A stretch of 64,000 nt of DNA from Streptomyces sp. KMM 9044 (GTDB lineage: Bacteria; Actinomycetota; Actinomycetes; Streptomycetales; Streptomycetaceae): the NCBI RefSeq assembly GCF_024701375.2, contig NZ_CP113910.1, positions 5,518,001 to 5,582,000 on the forward strand, given 5' to 3'. The notes beneath the pieces are model-generated. The model was given only the letters and a program-made list of their open reading frames with translations. It was not told the DNA's origin and made no database searches. The stretch's first letter is position 1. The number at the start of each line of letters is the position of its first letter. This document shows positions 9,068 through 19,582 of this stretch, piece by piece. Position numbers and translations under genes: made by a program.

Positions 9068-10138
9068 TCACTCCGGTCCGTACAGCAGGGCCAGCCGTAC
9101 GGTCTGGGCGGCGAACCGCTCCCGCAGCGACGCCGGTGCCAGGACCTCCACCTCGGGGCCCAGCGCCGTCAGCTGAGTGCGCGCGACCTCCTCGGACTCC
9201 ACCGGCAGGGTCACCGTCACCCATCCGTCGCCGTCGGCTCCTGTCCCGGCCGCCTCGGCCAGCGCCTTTCGCGCGGCCGCAGGGTCCACGGCGTGCGGCA
9301 GCGCGCGCATCCCCTCGGGAGACAGCCGTACCACCACCTCCGCCCGCAGGATCGAGCGTGCGAACTGCTCCGCCCGCTCCTCCCAGAAGGCGGGCAGGTC
9401 GAACTCCGGGTCGCGCTCGAAGCGTTCCGCCCCCGCTTTGCGCACCGCCCCCGCCTCGTCCGCCTCCCGCACCGGTTCCACCACGGTGAACCGGTCGATC
9501 CGGTACACCCGGTACCCCTGGGGGGACCCGGGCCCCGCCGCCCCCTGTCCCGGTCCCTCCTGCGACGGCACCCGCGCGCACAGGTACCAGACACCCGCCT
9601 TGAGTACGAGCCCGTACGGCTCCAGCTCCCGCTCCACCTCGGCGTCCCCGCGCCGGTAGCGCGCGACGACCCGGCGGTCGTCCCACACCGCGTCCGCCAC
9701 GGCAGGCAGCAGCTCGGGCGCAGGCACCTCGCAGAACCAGTTCGGGGCGTCCAGGTGGAAGCGTTGGGCCGCCGTCCGCGGCGCGTCCCGCAGGGACGGC
9801 AGCAGTGCGGCCGACACCTTCAGCCGGGCCGCGGAGGCCGTGTCCTCCAGCCCCATCTCGCGCAGCGCGCCCGGCACCCCGGACAGGAACAGTGCCTCCG
9901 CCTCACCGCGGGCCAGACCCGTCAACCTGGTCCGATAGCCGCCGACCAGCCTGTACCCGCCGGTTCGCCCGCGGTCCGCGTACACCGGCACCCCGGCCTC
10001 GGACAGGGCCTGCGCGTCCCGGGTGACGGTCCGCTCCGACACCTCCAGCTCGCGCGCCAGTTCGGCGGCGGTCATGGAGGGCCGGGACTGGAGCAACAGC
10101 ACCATCTTGATCAGCCGGGCAGCACGCATGGCGTCCAT
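9068..10138 (-). CDS. HTH/WYL-domain transcriptional regulator (PafC/YafY type)
   Basis: A 356-aa regulator. Residues ~5-60 form a DeoR-like winged helix (MTAAELARELEVSERTVTRDAQALSEAGVPVYADRGRTGGYRL). The middle and C-terminal parts form the WYL ligand-sensing region (VVARYRRGDAEVERELEPYGLVLKAGVWYLCARV) and the WCX extension. WYL proteins sense nucleic-acid or nucleotide-like ligands. An internal ATG at 10129 (MRAARLIKM) is an alternative start. No ribosome-binding site is visible, because the aceE terminator hairpin ends only 4 nt upstream of the ATG at 10138. The gene is therefore either read through from aceE or has an unusual start arrangement. Confidence 0.92.
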   Translation of the reverse strand: MDAMRAARLIKMVLLLQSRPSMTAAELARELEVSERTVTRDAQALSEAGVPVYADRGRTGGYRLVGGYRTRLTGLARGEAEALFLSGVPGALREMGLEDTASAARLKVSAALLPSLRDAPRTAAQRFHLDAPNWFCEVPAPELLPAVADAVWDDRRVVARYRRGDAEVERELEPYGLVLKAGVWYLCARVPSQEGPGQGAAGPGSPQGYRVYRIDRFTVVEPVREADEAGAVRKAGAERFERDPEFDLPAFWEERAEQFARSILRAEVVVRLSPEGMRALPHAVDPAAARKALAEAAGTGADGDGWVTVTLPVESEEVARTQLTALGPEVEVLAPASLRERFAAQTVRLALLYGPE

Positions 10139-10142
10139 GATG

Positions 10143-10180
10143 CGGCAGGAGGTCCCCGCCGCGGCGGGGACCTCCTGCCG
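10143..10180 (-). terminator. Perfect 18-bp hairpin after aceE
   Basis: The arms CGGCAGGAGGTCCCCGCC and GGCGGGGACCTCCTGCCG have a 2-nt gap. It lies 22 bp past the aceE stop and directly in front of the WYL regulator start. It contains the only purine-rich stretch that could act as a Shine-Dalgarno site for the next gene. Confidence 0.8.
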
Positions 10181-10202
10181 TCGAACCCGAAGACCCCAGG
10201 TC

Positions 10203-12905
10203 CTACAGGCCGTACTTCTCGCGCGCTTCCTTCACGGCCGTCGCCCGTACCTCGCCGCGCCGGGCGAGCTGCGCCAGCGCCGTGACGACGACGGACTCGG
10301 CGTCGACCCCGAAGTGGCGGCGGGCCGCCTCACGGGTCTCGGAGAGGCCGAAGCCGTCGGCGCCCAGCGAGATGTAGTCCTGCTCGACCCACTGCGCGAT
10401 CTGGTCGGGGACCTGGCGCATGTAGTCGGACACCGCCAGCACCGGACCCTCGGCACCCCGGAGCGCCTGCCGGACGTACGGCACCCGCTCCTCGCCGCGC
10501 AGCAGCGCCTCGTCCGCCTCCATGGCGTCCCGGCGCAGCTCGGTCCACGACGTCGCCGACCACACGTCGGCCGCCACCCCCCACTCCTCGGCGAGCATCC
10601 GCTGCGCCTTCAGCACCCAGTGGATCGCCGTACCGGAACCGAGCAGCTGGATCCGCGCCGCGTTGGCCGCGGGGGTGAGCCCGGCCGACCCCGCCGTGTT
10701 GAAGCGGTACAGGCCCTTGAGGATGCCCTCGTCGATCCCGGCGGCCGACGGCTTGGCCGGCTGCGGGAGCGGCTCGTTGTAGACCGTCAGGTAGTAGAAG
10801 ACGTTCTGGTCCTCGCCCGGGGCCGCCTCGCCGTACATCCGGCGCAGACCGTCCTTGACGATGGTGGCGATCTCGTACGCGAAGGCCGGGTCGTAGCTCA
10901 GCGCGGCCGGGTTGGTCGCCGCGATGACCGGCGAGTGGCCGTCGGCGTGCTGGAGGCCCTCACCGGTGAGCGTGGTGCGGCCGGCGGTGGCACCGACGAG
11001 GAAACCGCGGCCGAGCTGGTCGCCGAGCTGCCACATCTGGTCGGCCGTGCGCTGCCAGCCGAACATCGAGTAGAAGATGTAGAACGGGATCATCGCCTCG
11101 CCGTGCGTCGCGTACGACGTGGAGGCGGCGATGAAGTCGGCCATGGAACCGGCCTCGGTGATCCCCTCGTTGAGGATCTGGCCGTTCTCGGCCTCCTTGT
11201 AGTACATCAGCTGGTCGCGGTCGACCGGCTCGTACGTCTGGCCCTTGGGCGAGTAGATGCCGAGTGAGGGGAAGAGCGACTCCATGCCGAAGGTGCGCGC
11301 CTCGTCGGGGACGATCGGCACCCAGCGCCTGCCGGTCTCCTTGTCGCGGACCAGATCCTTGACCAGGCGGACGAACGCCATGGTGGTGGCCACGTTCTGC
11401 GAGCCGGAGCCCTTGTCGAAGGCGGCGAACGCCTTGTCCGCCGGGGCCGGCAGCGGGGCGGCGGGGTGCACACGGCGGGCCGGGGCCGGACCGCCGAGGG
11501 CCGCGCGCCGCTCCTGGAGGTAACGGACCTCGGGGGAGCCCGCGCCCGGGTGGCCGTAGGGGACCACGCCGTCGACGAAGTCGCTGTCCTTGACCGGAAG
11601 CTCGAGGCGGTCGCGCATCGCCTTGAACTCGTCCACCGACAGTTTCTTCATCTGGTGGTTGGCGTTCTTCGAGGCGAAGCCCTCGCCGAGCGTGTGGCCC
11701 TTGACCGTCTGGGCCAGGATCACGGTCGGCGCGCCCGTGTGGGAGAGTGCAGCGCGGTAGGCGGCGTAGACCTTGCGGGCCTCGTGGCCGCCGCGCGAGA
11801 GGTGGAAGCACTCGACGATCTTGTCGTCGCTCAGCAGCTTCGCCATCTCGACGAGCGCCGGGTCCTTGCCGAAGAAGTCCTCGCGGATGTAGGCGGCGTC
11901 GCGGGTCTGGTACGTCTGGACCTGCGCGTCGGGTACCTCGCGCAGGCGGCGGACCAGCGCGCCGGTGGTGTCCAGCTGGAACAGCTCGTCCCAGGCGGTA
12001 CCCCACAGGCTCTTGACCACGTTCCAGCCGGCGCCGCGGAACTGGGCCTCCAGCTCCTGCACGATCTTGAAGTTGGCGCGGACCGGGCCGTCGAGCCGCT
12101 GCAGGTTGCAGTTGATGACGAAGGTCAGGTTGTCCAGGCCCTCGCGGGAGGCGAGGGTGAGCGCGGTGGTGGACTCCGGCTCGTCCATCTCGCCGTCGCC
12201 GAGGAACGCCCACACGTGGGAGTTCGACAGGTTCTTGATGCCGCGGCTGGTCAGATAGCGGTTGAACCGCGCCTGGTAGATCGCGGAGATCGGGCCGAGG
12301 CCCATCGACACCGTGGGGAACTCCCACAGCCACGGCAGGCGCCGAGGGTGCGGGTAGGACGGCAGTCCCTCGCCGCCGGCCTCGCGGCGGAAGTTGTCGA
12401 GGTGCGCCTCGGTCAGCCTGCCGTCGAGGAAGGCGCGGGCGTAGATGCCGGGGGAGGCATGGCCCTGGATGTAGAGCTGGTCGCCGGAGCCGTCACCCTC
12501 CTTGCCGCGGAAGAAGTGGTTGAAGCCGGTCTCGTAGAGCCAGGCCGCGGAGGCGAAGGTGGCGATGTGGCCGCCGACGCCGTGCTTGCTGCCGCGGGTC
12601 ACCATCGCCGCCGCGTTCCAGCGGTTCCACGCGGTGATGCGGGACTCCATCGCCTCGTCGCCGTCCACGGCGGGCTCGGCGGCGGTGGGGATGGTGTTGA
12701 CGTAGTCGGTCTCGAGAAGCTGCGGCAGCGCCACGCCGGCGCCCTCGGCGCGCTCCAGCGTACGGCGCATCAGGTACGCGGCCCGGTGCGGTCCGGCGGC
12801 CTTGGCGACGGCGTCGAGGGAGGCCTGCCATTCGGCGGTCTCCTCGGGGTCGCGGTCCGGGAGCTGGTCCAGCTCGCTCGGCTGGATGGCCTTGGGGTCG
12901 GTCAT
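10203..12905 (-). CDS. aceE: Pyruvate dehydrogenase E1 component, homodimeric type
   Basis: A 900-aa thiamine-diphosphate enzyme that decarboxylates pyruvate and acetylates the lipoyl groups of E2. The ThDP-binding stretch runs from [10 protein letters not shown] to [11 protein letters not shown], the GDG-(X)n-NCN form of single-chain E1. [14 protein letters not shown] and [19 protein letters not shown] are strongly conserved blocks. Full-length. The ATG at 12905 was chosen for GAGGAAGG upstream and for [22 protein letters not shown] as the start of homology. E2 (14157-15986) and Lpd (16047-17435) are upstream on the same strand, with the GntR gene between them and aceE. Confidence 0.97.
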   Translation of the reverse strand: MTDPKAIQPSELDQLPDRDPEETAEWQASLDAVAKAAGPHRAAYLMRRTLERAEGAGVALPQLLETDYVNTIPTAAEPAVDGDEAMESRITAWNRWNAAAMVTRGSKHGVGGHIATFASAAWLYETGFNHFFRGKEGDGSGDQLYIQGHASPGIYARAFLDGRLTEAHLDNFRREAGGEGLPSYPHPRRLPWLWEFPTVSMGLGPISAIYQARFNRYLTSRGIKNLSNSHVWAFLGDGEMDEPESTTALTLASREGLDNLTFVINCNLQRLDGPVRANFKIVQELEAQFRGAGWNVVKSLWGTAWDELFQLDTTGALVRRLREVPDAQVQTYQTRDAAYIREDFFGKDPALVEMAKLLSDDKIVECFHLSRGGHEARKVYAAYRAALSHTGAPTVILAQTVKGHTLGEGFASKNANHQMKKLSVDEFKAMRDRLELPVKDSDFVDGVVPYGHPGAGSPEVRYLQERRAALGGPAPARRVHPAAPLPAPADKAFAAFDKGSGSQNVATTMAFVRLVKDLVRDKETGRRWVPIVPDEARTFGMESLFPSLGIYSPKGQTYEPVDRDQLMYYKEAENGQILNEGITEAGSMADFIAASTSYATHGEAMIPFYIFYSMFGWQRTADQMWQLGDQLGRGFLVGATAGRTTLTGEGLQHADGHSPVIAATNPAALSYDPAFAYEIATIVKDGLRRMYGEAAPGEDQNVFYYLTVYNEPLPQPAKPSAAGIDEGILKGLYRFNTAGSAGLTPAANAARIQLLGSGTAIHWVLKAQRMLAEEWGVAADVWSATSWTELRRDAMEADEALLRGEERVPYVRQALRGAEGPVLAVSDYMRQVPDQIAQWVEQDYISLGADGFGLSETREAARRHFGVDAESVVVTALAQLARRGEVRATAVKEAREKYGL

Positions 12906-13013
12906 GTCGCCGCCTTCCTCAGTCGAAGGGGGTTCCCTCATCGGTAAGGGTTCGGGGGTGCCCTTGGTCTTTGGCAGGACAGGGCTGGGGCTCTGGTGGA
13001 GACCCCGCAGGTG

Positions 13014-13043
13014 ACCATAACCCGCTGATCGATGATCGATCAA
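13014..13043 (-). promoter_or_regulatory. aceE promoter with an operator-like palindrome between -35 and -10
   Basis: On the minus strand a TTGATC hexamer (13038-13043) and a TATGGT hexamer (13014-13019) are 18 bp apart. They match the Streptomyces vegetative consensus reasonably well and lie about 110 bp before the aceE start. The palindrome at 13026-13042 fills most of the spacer. Confidence 0.6.
13026..13042. promoter_or_regulatory. 17-bp palindrome, candidate GntR operator
   Basis: TGATCGATGATCGATCA has perfect 8-bp arms around one central base. A second inverted repeat, TCTTGA-TT-TCAAGA, lies at 13062-13075, just upstream of the -35. GntR/FadR-type proteins bind such short palindromes, and the GntR gene stops about 130 bp upstream, so autogenous or local control of aceE is the natural reading (inference). 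Confidence 0.6.
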
Positions 13044-13173
13044 AGGGTTCAGGTGAAAATCTCTTGATTTCAAGAAAGTCGGCACGCGGTGCCCGGTCGA
13101 ATGGCACCGAGTGACGCGAGAAAGGGGGTGTCTTCGCAGGTGAGCAAGGGTCTTCGCGGACTCCGTGCCGGGC

Positions 13174-13797
13174 TCACGCCCGGGGTGCGCACCCCAGCAC
13201 ATGAGCCTTCACGATCTCCGCGATCCGGGGGTCACGGCGGCGGAACGCGGCCACCAGGTCCTGGTGCTCCTCCGCGTACGACTGCTGGACCGTGCCCAGC
13301 CAGCGGATGGACAGGGCGGTGAAGACCTCGATGCCCAGGCCCTCCCAGGTGTGCAGCAGTACCGAGTTGCCGGCCGCGCGGACCAGTTCGCGGTGGAAGG
13401 CGACCGTGTGCCGCACCTGGCCCGTGCCGTCGGCGACGCGGTCGGCCTCGTACAGCGCGGCGACGTGCGGCTCCAGCGCCGAGCAGTCCTCCGCCAGCCG
13501 CCCCGCCGCCAGTTCCGCGGCGATCGCCTCGAGACCGGCCCGCACCGGGTAGCTCTCCTCCAGGTCGGTGGCCGAGAGGTTCCGCACCCGGACGCCCTTG
13601 TTGGGCGCCGACTCGATCAGCCGCAGCGACTCCAGCTCGCGCAGCGCTTCCCTCACCGGCGTCTGGCTGACCTCGAGCTCCGTCGCGATCCGGCGCTCCA
13701 CGATCCGCTCGCCCGGCTGCCAGCGTCCGCTGATGATCCCTTCCAGGATGTGCTCGCGGATCTGCTCGCGCAGCGAGTGGACGACGGGCGCGGTCAT
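13174..13797 (-). CDS. GntR-family (FadR/FCD subfamily) transcriptional regulator
   Basis: A 207-aa regulator. The winged helix covers residues ~5-70 ([53 protein letters not shown]). An FCD all-helical ligand domain follows. Its usual metal-binding His and Asp/Glu positions fit [18 protein letters not shown]. Such proteins sense small organic acids. Its place between the E2 gene and aceE points to control of pyruvate dehydrogenase, in the way PdhR acts in enterobacteria (inference). It is separated from aceE by 268 bp that contain the aceE promoter and two palindromes. Confidence 0.93.
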   Translation of the reverse strand: MTAPVVHSLREQIREHILEGIISGRWQPGERIVERRIATELEVSQTPVREALRELESLRLIESAPNKGVRVRNLSATDLEESYPVRAGLEAIAAELAAGRLAEDCSALEPHVAALYEADRVADGTGQVRHTVAFHRELVRAAGNSVLLHTWEGLGIEVFTALSIRWLGTVQQSYAEEHQDLVAAFRRRDPRIAEIVKAHVLGCAPRA

Positions 13798-14082
13798 GAG
13801 GGCTCCTTGAACAGGACTCGTGAATCCGAGACAGCCGCCCGACGGGCCCCGTCGAGGGGCGGCGGACGGGCGACGGACAGGACCCTTGAGGACGATTGAC
13901 CCTTAGACAATACGGCTGTGACGCAGCCCGGGAGGGGCGCACAGGGCGCTTTCGACCAGGTGAGACGAGGCTTACACGGCGCATACGGCCCAGCCCGCGA
14001 CGGATGCGCCCAGACCCGCCCGGCCCCGTGCCCCGCCCCGCCCGCCTGGCCCGCGCCCCGTAGGCCGAGCCCCGCACACGAC

Positions 14083-14118
14083 GGTGCCCCCGCCCGGAGA
14101 CTTCCGGACGGGGGCACC
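14083..14118 (-). terminator. Hairpin terminator after the E2 gene
   Basis: Sixteen-nt arms GGTGCCCCCGCCCGGA and TCCGGACGGGGGCACC with a single mismatch and a 4-nt loop. Located about 40 bp past the E2 stop. The rest of 13798-14156 shows no gene. Confidence 0.75.
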
Positions 14119-14156
14119 GGTGACCGGGGTCGGCGACCCGGTTCAGCGGCCGTGGA

Positions 14157-15986
14157 TCACAGGCCGAGCTCGACCTCGAACTCGCCCGCCTCCAGGATCG
14201 CCTTGACCGAGTTCAGGTACCGGGCCGCGTCGGCACCGTCCACCAGACGGTGGTCGTAGGAGAGGGTCAGGTACGTCATGTCGCGGACGCCGATGACCGT
14301 GCCCTCCTCCGTCTCGATGACGGCCGGACGCTTTACCGTGGCACCGATGCCGAGGATCGCGACCTGGCCCGGAGGCACGATGATCGTGTCGAACAGCGCG
14401 CCGCGCGAACCGGTGTTGCTGATGGTGAAGGTCCCGCCGGACAACTCGTCCGGGGTGATCCTGCCCGCCCGGACCTTGCCCGCCAGGTCGGCCGTGGCCT
14501 TGGAGATACCGGCGATGTTGAGGTTACCGGCGTTCTTGATGACCGGGGTCATCAGGCCCTTCTCGGAGTCCACCGCGATACCGATGTGCTCGGTGTCGAA
14601 GTAGGTGATGGTCCCCTCGGCCTCGTTGATCCGGGCGTTGACGGCCGGGTGGGCCTTCAGCGCCTGGGCCGCGGCCTTGACGAAGAACGGCATCGGGGAG
14701 AGCTTGACGCCCTCACGGGCCGCGAACGCGTCCTTGGCCCGCGTACGCAGCTTCATCAGCCGTGTGACGTCGACCTCGACGACCGAGGACAGCTGCGCCT
14801 GCTCCCGCAGGGCCTTGACCATGTTGTCGCCGATGACCTTGCGGATCCGCGGCATCTTCACGGTCTGACCGCGCAGCGGCGACGCCTCGAGGGCCGGGGC
14901 CCGCTTGGCGGCCGGGGCGGCCTGCTGCGCGGGAGCCTCCGCCGGGGCGGCCTTCGCGGCCTCGGCCGAGGCGACCACGTCCTGCTTGCGGATCCGGCCG
15001 CCGACGCCGGTGCCCTTGACGGTGGACAGGTCGACGCCGTGCTCGGCGGCGAGCTTGCGCACCAGCGGGGTCACATAGGCGCCCTCGTCGGTCGGCTGGG
15101 CCGCGGCCGGGGCGGCCTGCTGCGGAGCCGGGGCGGCCTGCGGGGCGGGAGCCGGGGCCGGAGCGGGCGCCGGGGCGGCCTGTGGGGCGGGAGCCGGGGC
15201 CGGAGCGGGCGCCGGAGCGGGCGCCGGAGCGGCCTGCTGCGGAGCCGGGGCGGGCGCCGGAGCCGGGGCGGGCTCCGGGGCGGGCTCGGGCTGCGCCGGG
15301 GCGGCCGGAGCCTGCTCGGCAGCCGCCGGAGCGGCCCCCGGAGCGCCGATGACGGCGAGCTTGGCGCCCACCTCGGCGGTCTCGTCCTCGCCGACCGTGA
15401 TCTCCAGCAGCACACCCGAGGTGGGCGCCGGGATCTCGGTGTCGACCTTGTCGGTGGAGACCTCGAGCAGCGGCTCGTCGGCCTCGACGCTGTCACCGAC
15501 CGACTTCAGCCAGCGGGTGACGGTGCCCTCGGTGACGGACTCGCCGAGTGCGGGCAGGACCACGTCGGTGCCCTCGGCGGTGCCGCCGCCGGAGGCCTCG
15601 GCGGTGGGAGCGGGCGCCGGGGCGGCCTGCTCGGTGGACGGTGCGGCCTGGGCCGGCTCGGGAGCCGGTGCGGCGGGCTGTTCGGCCTGCGGGGCGGGCT
15701 CGGCGGGCTGTTCGGCCTGCGGAGCCCGCTCGGCCGCCGGGGCGCCGGTGCCGTCGTCGATCAGGGCCAGTTCGGCGCCGACCTCGACGGTCTCGTCCTC
15801 GGCGACCTTGATGGAGGACAGCACGCCGGCGGCCGGAGAGGGGATCTCGGTGTCGACCTTGTCGGTGGAGACCTCGAGCAGCGGCTCGTCGGCCTCGACA
15901 CGCTCGCCCTCGGCCTTCAGCCAGCGGGTGACAGTGCCCTCGGTGACGCTCTCGCCGAGCGCCGGAAGGGTTACGGAAACCGCCAT
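14157..15986 (-). CDS. sucB: Dihydrolipoamide acyltransferase (E2) with two lipoyl domains
   Basis: A 609-aa E2 core of 2-oxoacid dehydrogenase. In order: lipoyl domain 1 ([19 protein letters not shown], with the lipoylated lysine in [12 protein letters not shown]), an Ala/Pro/Glu linker, lipoyl domain 2 (same motif, IPAP version), a long Ala-Pro-rich linker, the peripheral subunit-binding domain ([24 protein letters not shown]) and the acyltransferase domain ending with the active-site motif [15 protein letters not shown]. In actinobacteria this protein serves pyruvate dehydrogenase, and the sucB name is traditional. AAGGAG precedes the ATG. The lpd gene is 60 bp upstream and very likely co-transcribed. 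LipA/LipB products modify both lipoyl lysines. Confidence 0.95.
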   Translation of the reverse strand: MAVSVTLPALGESVTEGTVTRWLKAEGERVEADEPLLEVSTDKVDTEIPSPAAGVLSSIKVAEDETVEVGAELALIDDGTGAPAAERAPQAEQPAEPAPQAEQPAAPAPEPAQAAPSTEQAAPAPAPTAEASGGGTAEGTDVVLPALGESVTEGTVTRWLKSVGDSVEADEPLLEVSTDKVDTEIPAPTSGVLLEITVGEDETAEVGAKLAVIGAPGAAPAAAEQAPAAPAQPEPAPEPAPAPAPAPAPQQAAPAPAPAPAPAPAPAPQAAPAPAPAPAPAPQAAPAPQQAAPAAAQPTDEGAYVTPLVRKLAAEHGVDLSTVKGTGVGGRIRKQDVVASAEAAKAAPAEAPAQQAAPAAKRAPALEASPLRGQTVKMPRIRKVIGDNMVKALREQAQLSSVVEVDVTRLMKLRTRAKDAFAAREGVKLSPMPFFVKAAAQALKAHPAVNARINEAEGTITYFDTEHIGIAVDSEKGLMTPVIKNAGNLNIAGISKATADLAGKVRAGRITPDELSGGTFTISNTGSRGALFDTIIVPPGQVAILGIGATVKRPAVIETEEGTVIGVRDMTYLTLSYDHRLVDGADAARYLNSVKAILEAGEFEVELGL

Positions 15987-16046
15987 GGTTTCGGTTGCTC
16001 CTTAGAAGTGCGGAAGTCTGTGTCGTCGCGCCCGTGACCGAAGAGG

Positions 16047-17435
16047 TCAGTCGTGGGAGTGGAGGGGCTTGCCCGCGAGGGCAAGGTGAGCCTCGCCGAG
16101 CGCCTCGTTCTGCGTCGGGTGGGCGTGGACCAGCTGGGCGACCTCGGCAGGCAGCGCCTCCCAGTTGTAGATCAGCTGTGCTTCGCCGACCTGCTCGCCC
16201 ATACGGTCGCCGACCATGTGGACGCCGACCACCGCACCCTCCTTGACCTGGACGAGCTTGATCTCGCCCGTGGTCTTGAGGATCTTGCTCTTGCCGTTGC
16301 CCGCCAGGTTGTACTTCAGGGCGACGACCTTGTCCGCACCGTAGATCTCCTTGGCCTTGGCCTCGGTGATGCCCACGGAGGCGACCTCGGGGTGGCAGTA
16401 CGTCACCCGGGGCACGCCGTCGTAGTCGACGGGGACGGTCTTCAGACCGGCCAGCCGCTCCGCCACGAGCATGCCCTCGGCGAAGCCGACGTGCGCGAGC
16501 TGGAGCGTCGGGACGAGGTCGCCGACCGCGGAAACGGTCGGGATGTTGGTCCGCATGTACTCGTCGACCAGGACGTAGCCGCGGTCCATGGCGACCCCGG
16601 CCTCCTCGTAGCCGAGGCCCTGCGAGACCGGGCCGCGGCCGATGGCGACGAGCAGGACCTCGGCCTCGAACTCCTTGCCGTCGGCGAGGGTGACCTTCAC
16701 GCCGTCCTGGGTGTACTCGGCCTTCTGGAAGAAGGTGCCCAGGTTGAACTTGATGCCCCGCTTGCGGAACGCCCGCTCCAGCAGCTTCGAGCTGTTCTCG
16801 TCCTCGACCGGGACGAGGTGCTTGAGGCCCTCGACGATGGTCACGTCGGTGCCGAAGGACTTCCAGGCGGAGGCGAACTCGACGCCGATGACGCCGCCGC
16901 CCAGCACGATCGCGGACTTCGGCACACGGTCCAGGACGAGGGCGTGGTCGGAGGAGATGATCCGGTTGCCGTCGATCTCCAGGCCCGGCAGCGACTTCGG
17001 CACGGAGCCGGTCGCCAGCAGGATGTGGCGGCCCTGGACCCGCTGACCGTTCACGTCGACGGAGGTCGGCGACGACAGCCGGCCCTCACCCTCGATGTAG
17101 GTCACCTTGCGTGAGGCGATGAGACCCTGCAGGCCCTTGTACAGGCCCGAGATCACATCGTCCTTGTACTTGTTGACGGCCGCCATGTCGATGCCCTCGA
17201 AGGTGGCCTTCACGCCGAACTGCTCGCTCTCGCGGGCCTGGTCGGCGATCTCGCCCGCGTGCAGCAGGGCCTTGGTGGGAATGCACCCGTTGTGCAGGCA
17301 GGTACCGCCGACCTTGTCCTTCTCGATCAGGGCGACGTCCAGGCCCAGCTGCGCCCCGCGCAGGGCCGCGGCATAACCACCGCTGCCACCGCCGAGGATC
17401 ACTAGGTCGAAAACGGTGCTGGCGTCGTTCGCCAC
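16047..17435 (-). CDS. lpdA: Dihydrolipoyl dehydrogenase (E3)
   Basis: A 462-aa flavoprotein disulfide reductase that reoxidises dihydrolipoyl groups on E2 with NAD+. FAD site: DLVILGGGSGGYAAAL. Redox disulfide: GGTCLHNGCIPTK. NAD site: AIVLGGGVIGVEFA. The catalytic His-Glu pair is at the C-terminus in HAHPTQNEALGEA. GGAGGACGTGAC directly precedes the GTG at 17435, which fixes the start although the frame stays open upstream. First gene of the lpd-E2 unit. The 280-bp leader between the pepA terminator and lpd holds its promoter; a weak candidate is TTCCGC - 17 bp - TAGGGC on the minus strand near 17550-17590. Confidence 0.96.
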   Translation of the reverse strand: MANDASTVFDLVILGGGSGGYAAALRGAQLGLDVALIEKDKVGGTCLHNGCIPTKALLHAGEIADQARESEQFGVKATFEGIDMAAVNKYKDDVISGLYKGLQGLIASRKVTYIEGEGRLSSPTSVDVNGQRVQGRHILLATGSVPKSLPGLEIDGNRIISSDHALVLDRVPKSAIVLGGGVIGVEFASAWKSFGTDVTIVEGLKHLVPVEDENSSKLLERAFRKRGIKFNLGTFFQKAEYTQDGVKVTLADGKEFEAEVLLVAIGRGPVSQGLGYEEAGVAMDRGYVLVDEYMRTNIPTVSAVGDLVPTLQLAHVGFAEGMLVAERLAGLKTVPVDYDGVPRVTYCHPEVASVGITEAKAKEIYGADKVVALKYNLAGNGKSKILKTTGEIKLVQVKEGAVVGVHMVGDRMGEQVGEAQLIYNWEALPAEVAQLVHAHPTQNEALGEAHLALAGKPLHSHD

Positions 17436-17717
17436 GTCACGTCCTCCATGCATGTGCGCCACGCCGGTCTCCAGTGACCGGTCGGCGGCTGGTGTCCGGC
17501 CGCTCTTTTGCCTTCGGCCCTTCGGTGGGGCCCTGTCCTGCCGAGCCCTATCCTCGCACTTGTCGGCGCGGAACGAGACGCGGGGCAGCGGTGTGAGACG
17601 TCCCACGTTCGAACGCCCGCCCGTCGCGGACGAGGTGAGCACGCGCGACGCCCGGCACGACACGCGTCAAAGGCGCCGGGCCGGCCGGACGCGCGCCGGG
17701 CGGACCCGCGCGCGCGG

Positions 17718-17756
17718 CGGCGGGGCCCCGTCCCGCTCGTGCACGGGGCCCCGCCG
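17718..17756 (-). terminator. Hairpin terminator after pepA
   Basis: Perfect 14-nt arms CGGCGGGGCCCCGT (17718-17731) and ACGGGGCCCCGCCG (17743-17756) with an 11-nt loop, 30 bp past the pepA stop and upstream of lpd. Confidence 0.75.
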
Positions 17757-17785
17757 GCGAACGGACCGGCGACGGACCGGCCGGC

Positions 17786-19333
17786 TCAGCCCAGTTCGCC
17801 GGCCGCCGTCTGCTCCGCGAGGCGGACCAGCGTCCGTACCGCCGAGCCCGTACCGCCCTTGGGCGTGTATCCGAAGGGGCCGCCCTCGTTGAAGGCCGGT
17901 CCCGCGATGTCGAGGTGGGCCCAGGTGATGCCCTCGCCGACGAACTCGCGCAGGAAGAGACCGGCGACGAGTCCGCCGCCCATCCGCTCGCCCATGTTCG
18001 CGATGTCGGCGACGGCCGAGTCCATCCCCTTGCGCAGGTGCTCCGGCAGCGGCATCGGCCAGGCGGGCTCGCCGGCCTCCTCGGCGGCCTCCAGCACCGC
18101 GGCGCGGAAGGCGTCGTCGTTCGCCATGACGCCGAAGGTGCGGTTGCCCAGCGCCAGGACCATCGCGCCGGTCAGCGTCGCGACGTCCACGATCGCGTCG
18201 GGCTTGTCCTCCGAGGCGGCCCACAGCGCGTCCGCGAGAACCAGACGGCCCTCGGCGTCGGTGTTGAGCACCTCGACGGTCTTGCCGCTGTACATGCGCA
18301 GCACGTCGCCCGGGCGGGTGGCGGAACCCGACGGCATGTTCTCGGCCAGCGCCAGCCAGCCGGTGACGTTGACCGCGAGGCCGAGGCGGGCGGCGGCGAC
18401 GACCGCCGCGAACACGGCGGCGGCACCGCTCATGTCGCACTTCATCGTCTCGTTGTGCCCGGCCGGCTTCAGCGAGATGCCGCCCGAGTCGTACGTGATG
18501 CCCTTGCCGACGAAGGCGAGGTGCTTCTTCGCCTTCGCGGAGGTGTACGACAGCTTCACCAGCCGCGGACCCGACGCCGAGCCGGCGCCCACGCCGAGGA
18601 TGCCGCCGTGGCCGCCCTTGGCCAGCGCCTTCTCGTCGAGCACCTGCACCTTGACGCCGTGCTCCTTGGCCGCGGCCTGGGCGACGGCGGCGAAGGCCTC
18701 GGGGTCGAGGTCGTTGGGCGGGGTGTTGACCAGGTCGCGGGCCCGGTTGAGTTCCTCGGCCACCGCGGTGGCACGCGCGACGGCGGTCTTGAACGCCTTG
18801 TCGCGGGACGGCACGCCGGCCAGCACGGCCTCGGCGAGCGGCGCCTTGCGGGTCTTCTTCCTGTCCTTGCCGCCGCTGTCGGCGGCGTTCTTGTAGACGT
18901 CGAAGGAGTACGCGCCGAGCAGCGCGCCCTCGGCGACCGCGCCGGCGTCGGCGGCGTCCGTCATCGGGAGGGCGAAGACGGCCTTCTTGGAACCGGACAG
19001 GGCGCGGGCGGCCACGCCGGCCGCCCGGCGCAGCGCCTCGGTGTCGGGGGCGGCGTCCTTCTCGGGCTGGGTGCCCAGGCCCACCGCGACCACGAGCGGC
19101 GTCTTGAAGCCGGTCGGCGCGGGGAGCTTCGTCACCTCACCCTCGGCGCCGGACGCGCCGAGGGTCTCCAGGACGCCGGCGAGCCTGCCGTCGTAGGCCT
19201 TGTCCACGGCTTCGGCGCCCGGTACGACGACCGGGCCCCCGGCCGCGGACGCAGTGCCCTTGGCGACACCGATCACGATCGCGTCGGCCCGCAGGCCGGG
19301 CAACGCGGCGGTGCTGAGAGTGAGAGCAGTCAC
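17786..19333 (-). CDS. pepA: Leucyl aminopeptidase (M17, PepA)
   Basis: A 515-aa M17 metallo-aminopeptidase that trims N-terminal residues in the cytoplasm. The metal/active-site blocks are intact: VGKGITYDSGGISLKPAG (metal Lys and Asp), MKCDMSGAAAV, and the family signature NTDAEGRLVLADAL, with VATLTGAMVLALG behind it. The N-terminal ~170 residues are the variable macro-like domain. The GTG at 19333 was chosen because homology begins TALTLSTAALPGLRADAIVIGVAKG. It is followed by its own terminator, then lpd. A divergent GH114 gene lies upstream. Confidence 0.96.
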   Translation of the reverse strand: MTALTLSTAALPGLRADAIVIGVAKGTASAAGGPVVVPGAEAVDKAYDGRLAGVLETLGASGAEGEVTKLPAPTGFKTPLVVAVGLGTQPEKDAAPDTEALRRAAGVAARALSGSKKAVFALPMTDAADAGAVAEGALLGAYSFDVYKNAADSGGKDRKKTRKAPLAEAVLAGVPSRDKAFKTAVARATAVAEELNRARDLVNTPPNDLDPEAFAAVAQAAAKEHGVKVQVLDEKALAKGGHGGILGVGAGSASGPRLVKLSYTSAKAKKHLAFVGKGITYDSGGISLKPAGHNETMKCDMSGAAAVFAAVVAAARLGLAVNVTGWLALAENMPSGSATRPGDVLRMYSGKTVEVLNTDAEGRLVLADALWAASEDKPDAIVDVATLTGAMVLALGNRTFGVMANDDAFRAAVLEAAEEAGEPAWPMPLPEHLRKGMDSAVADIANMGERMGGGLVAGLFLREFVGEGITWAHLDIAGPAFNEGGPFGYTPKGGTGSAVRTLVRLAEQTAAGELG

Positions 19334-19582
19334 GGTGGTGAATTCTCGCTTCCGATGTGAAGTTGCTGTGGCCGAAAGGTGTGGGTCGACCGGGCCCGGC
19401 GCCGACCTCAACGGCACCTGACGGTACGGTCTCGGCGGGGCCTTCCCCGGTACGGCGACACTTCGGACGAGACTACGCGCGTCTGTGTGGCCACCCCCTC
19501 ACGCGGGTCTTCACCAATCGGTGATGTGGCGGCGGGGCCCAGGAGACGCCCCCCCCGGGACACGACCTCCGAGACGAGACCC

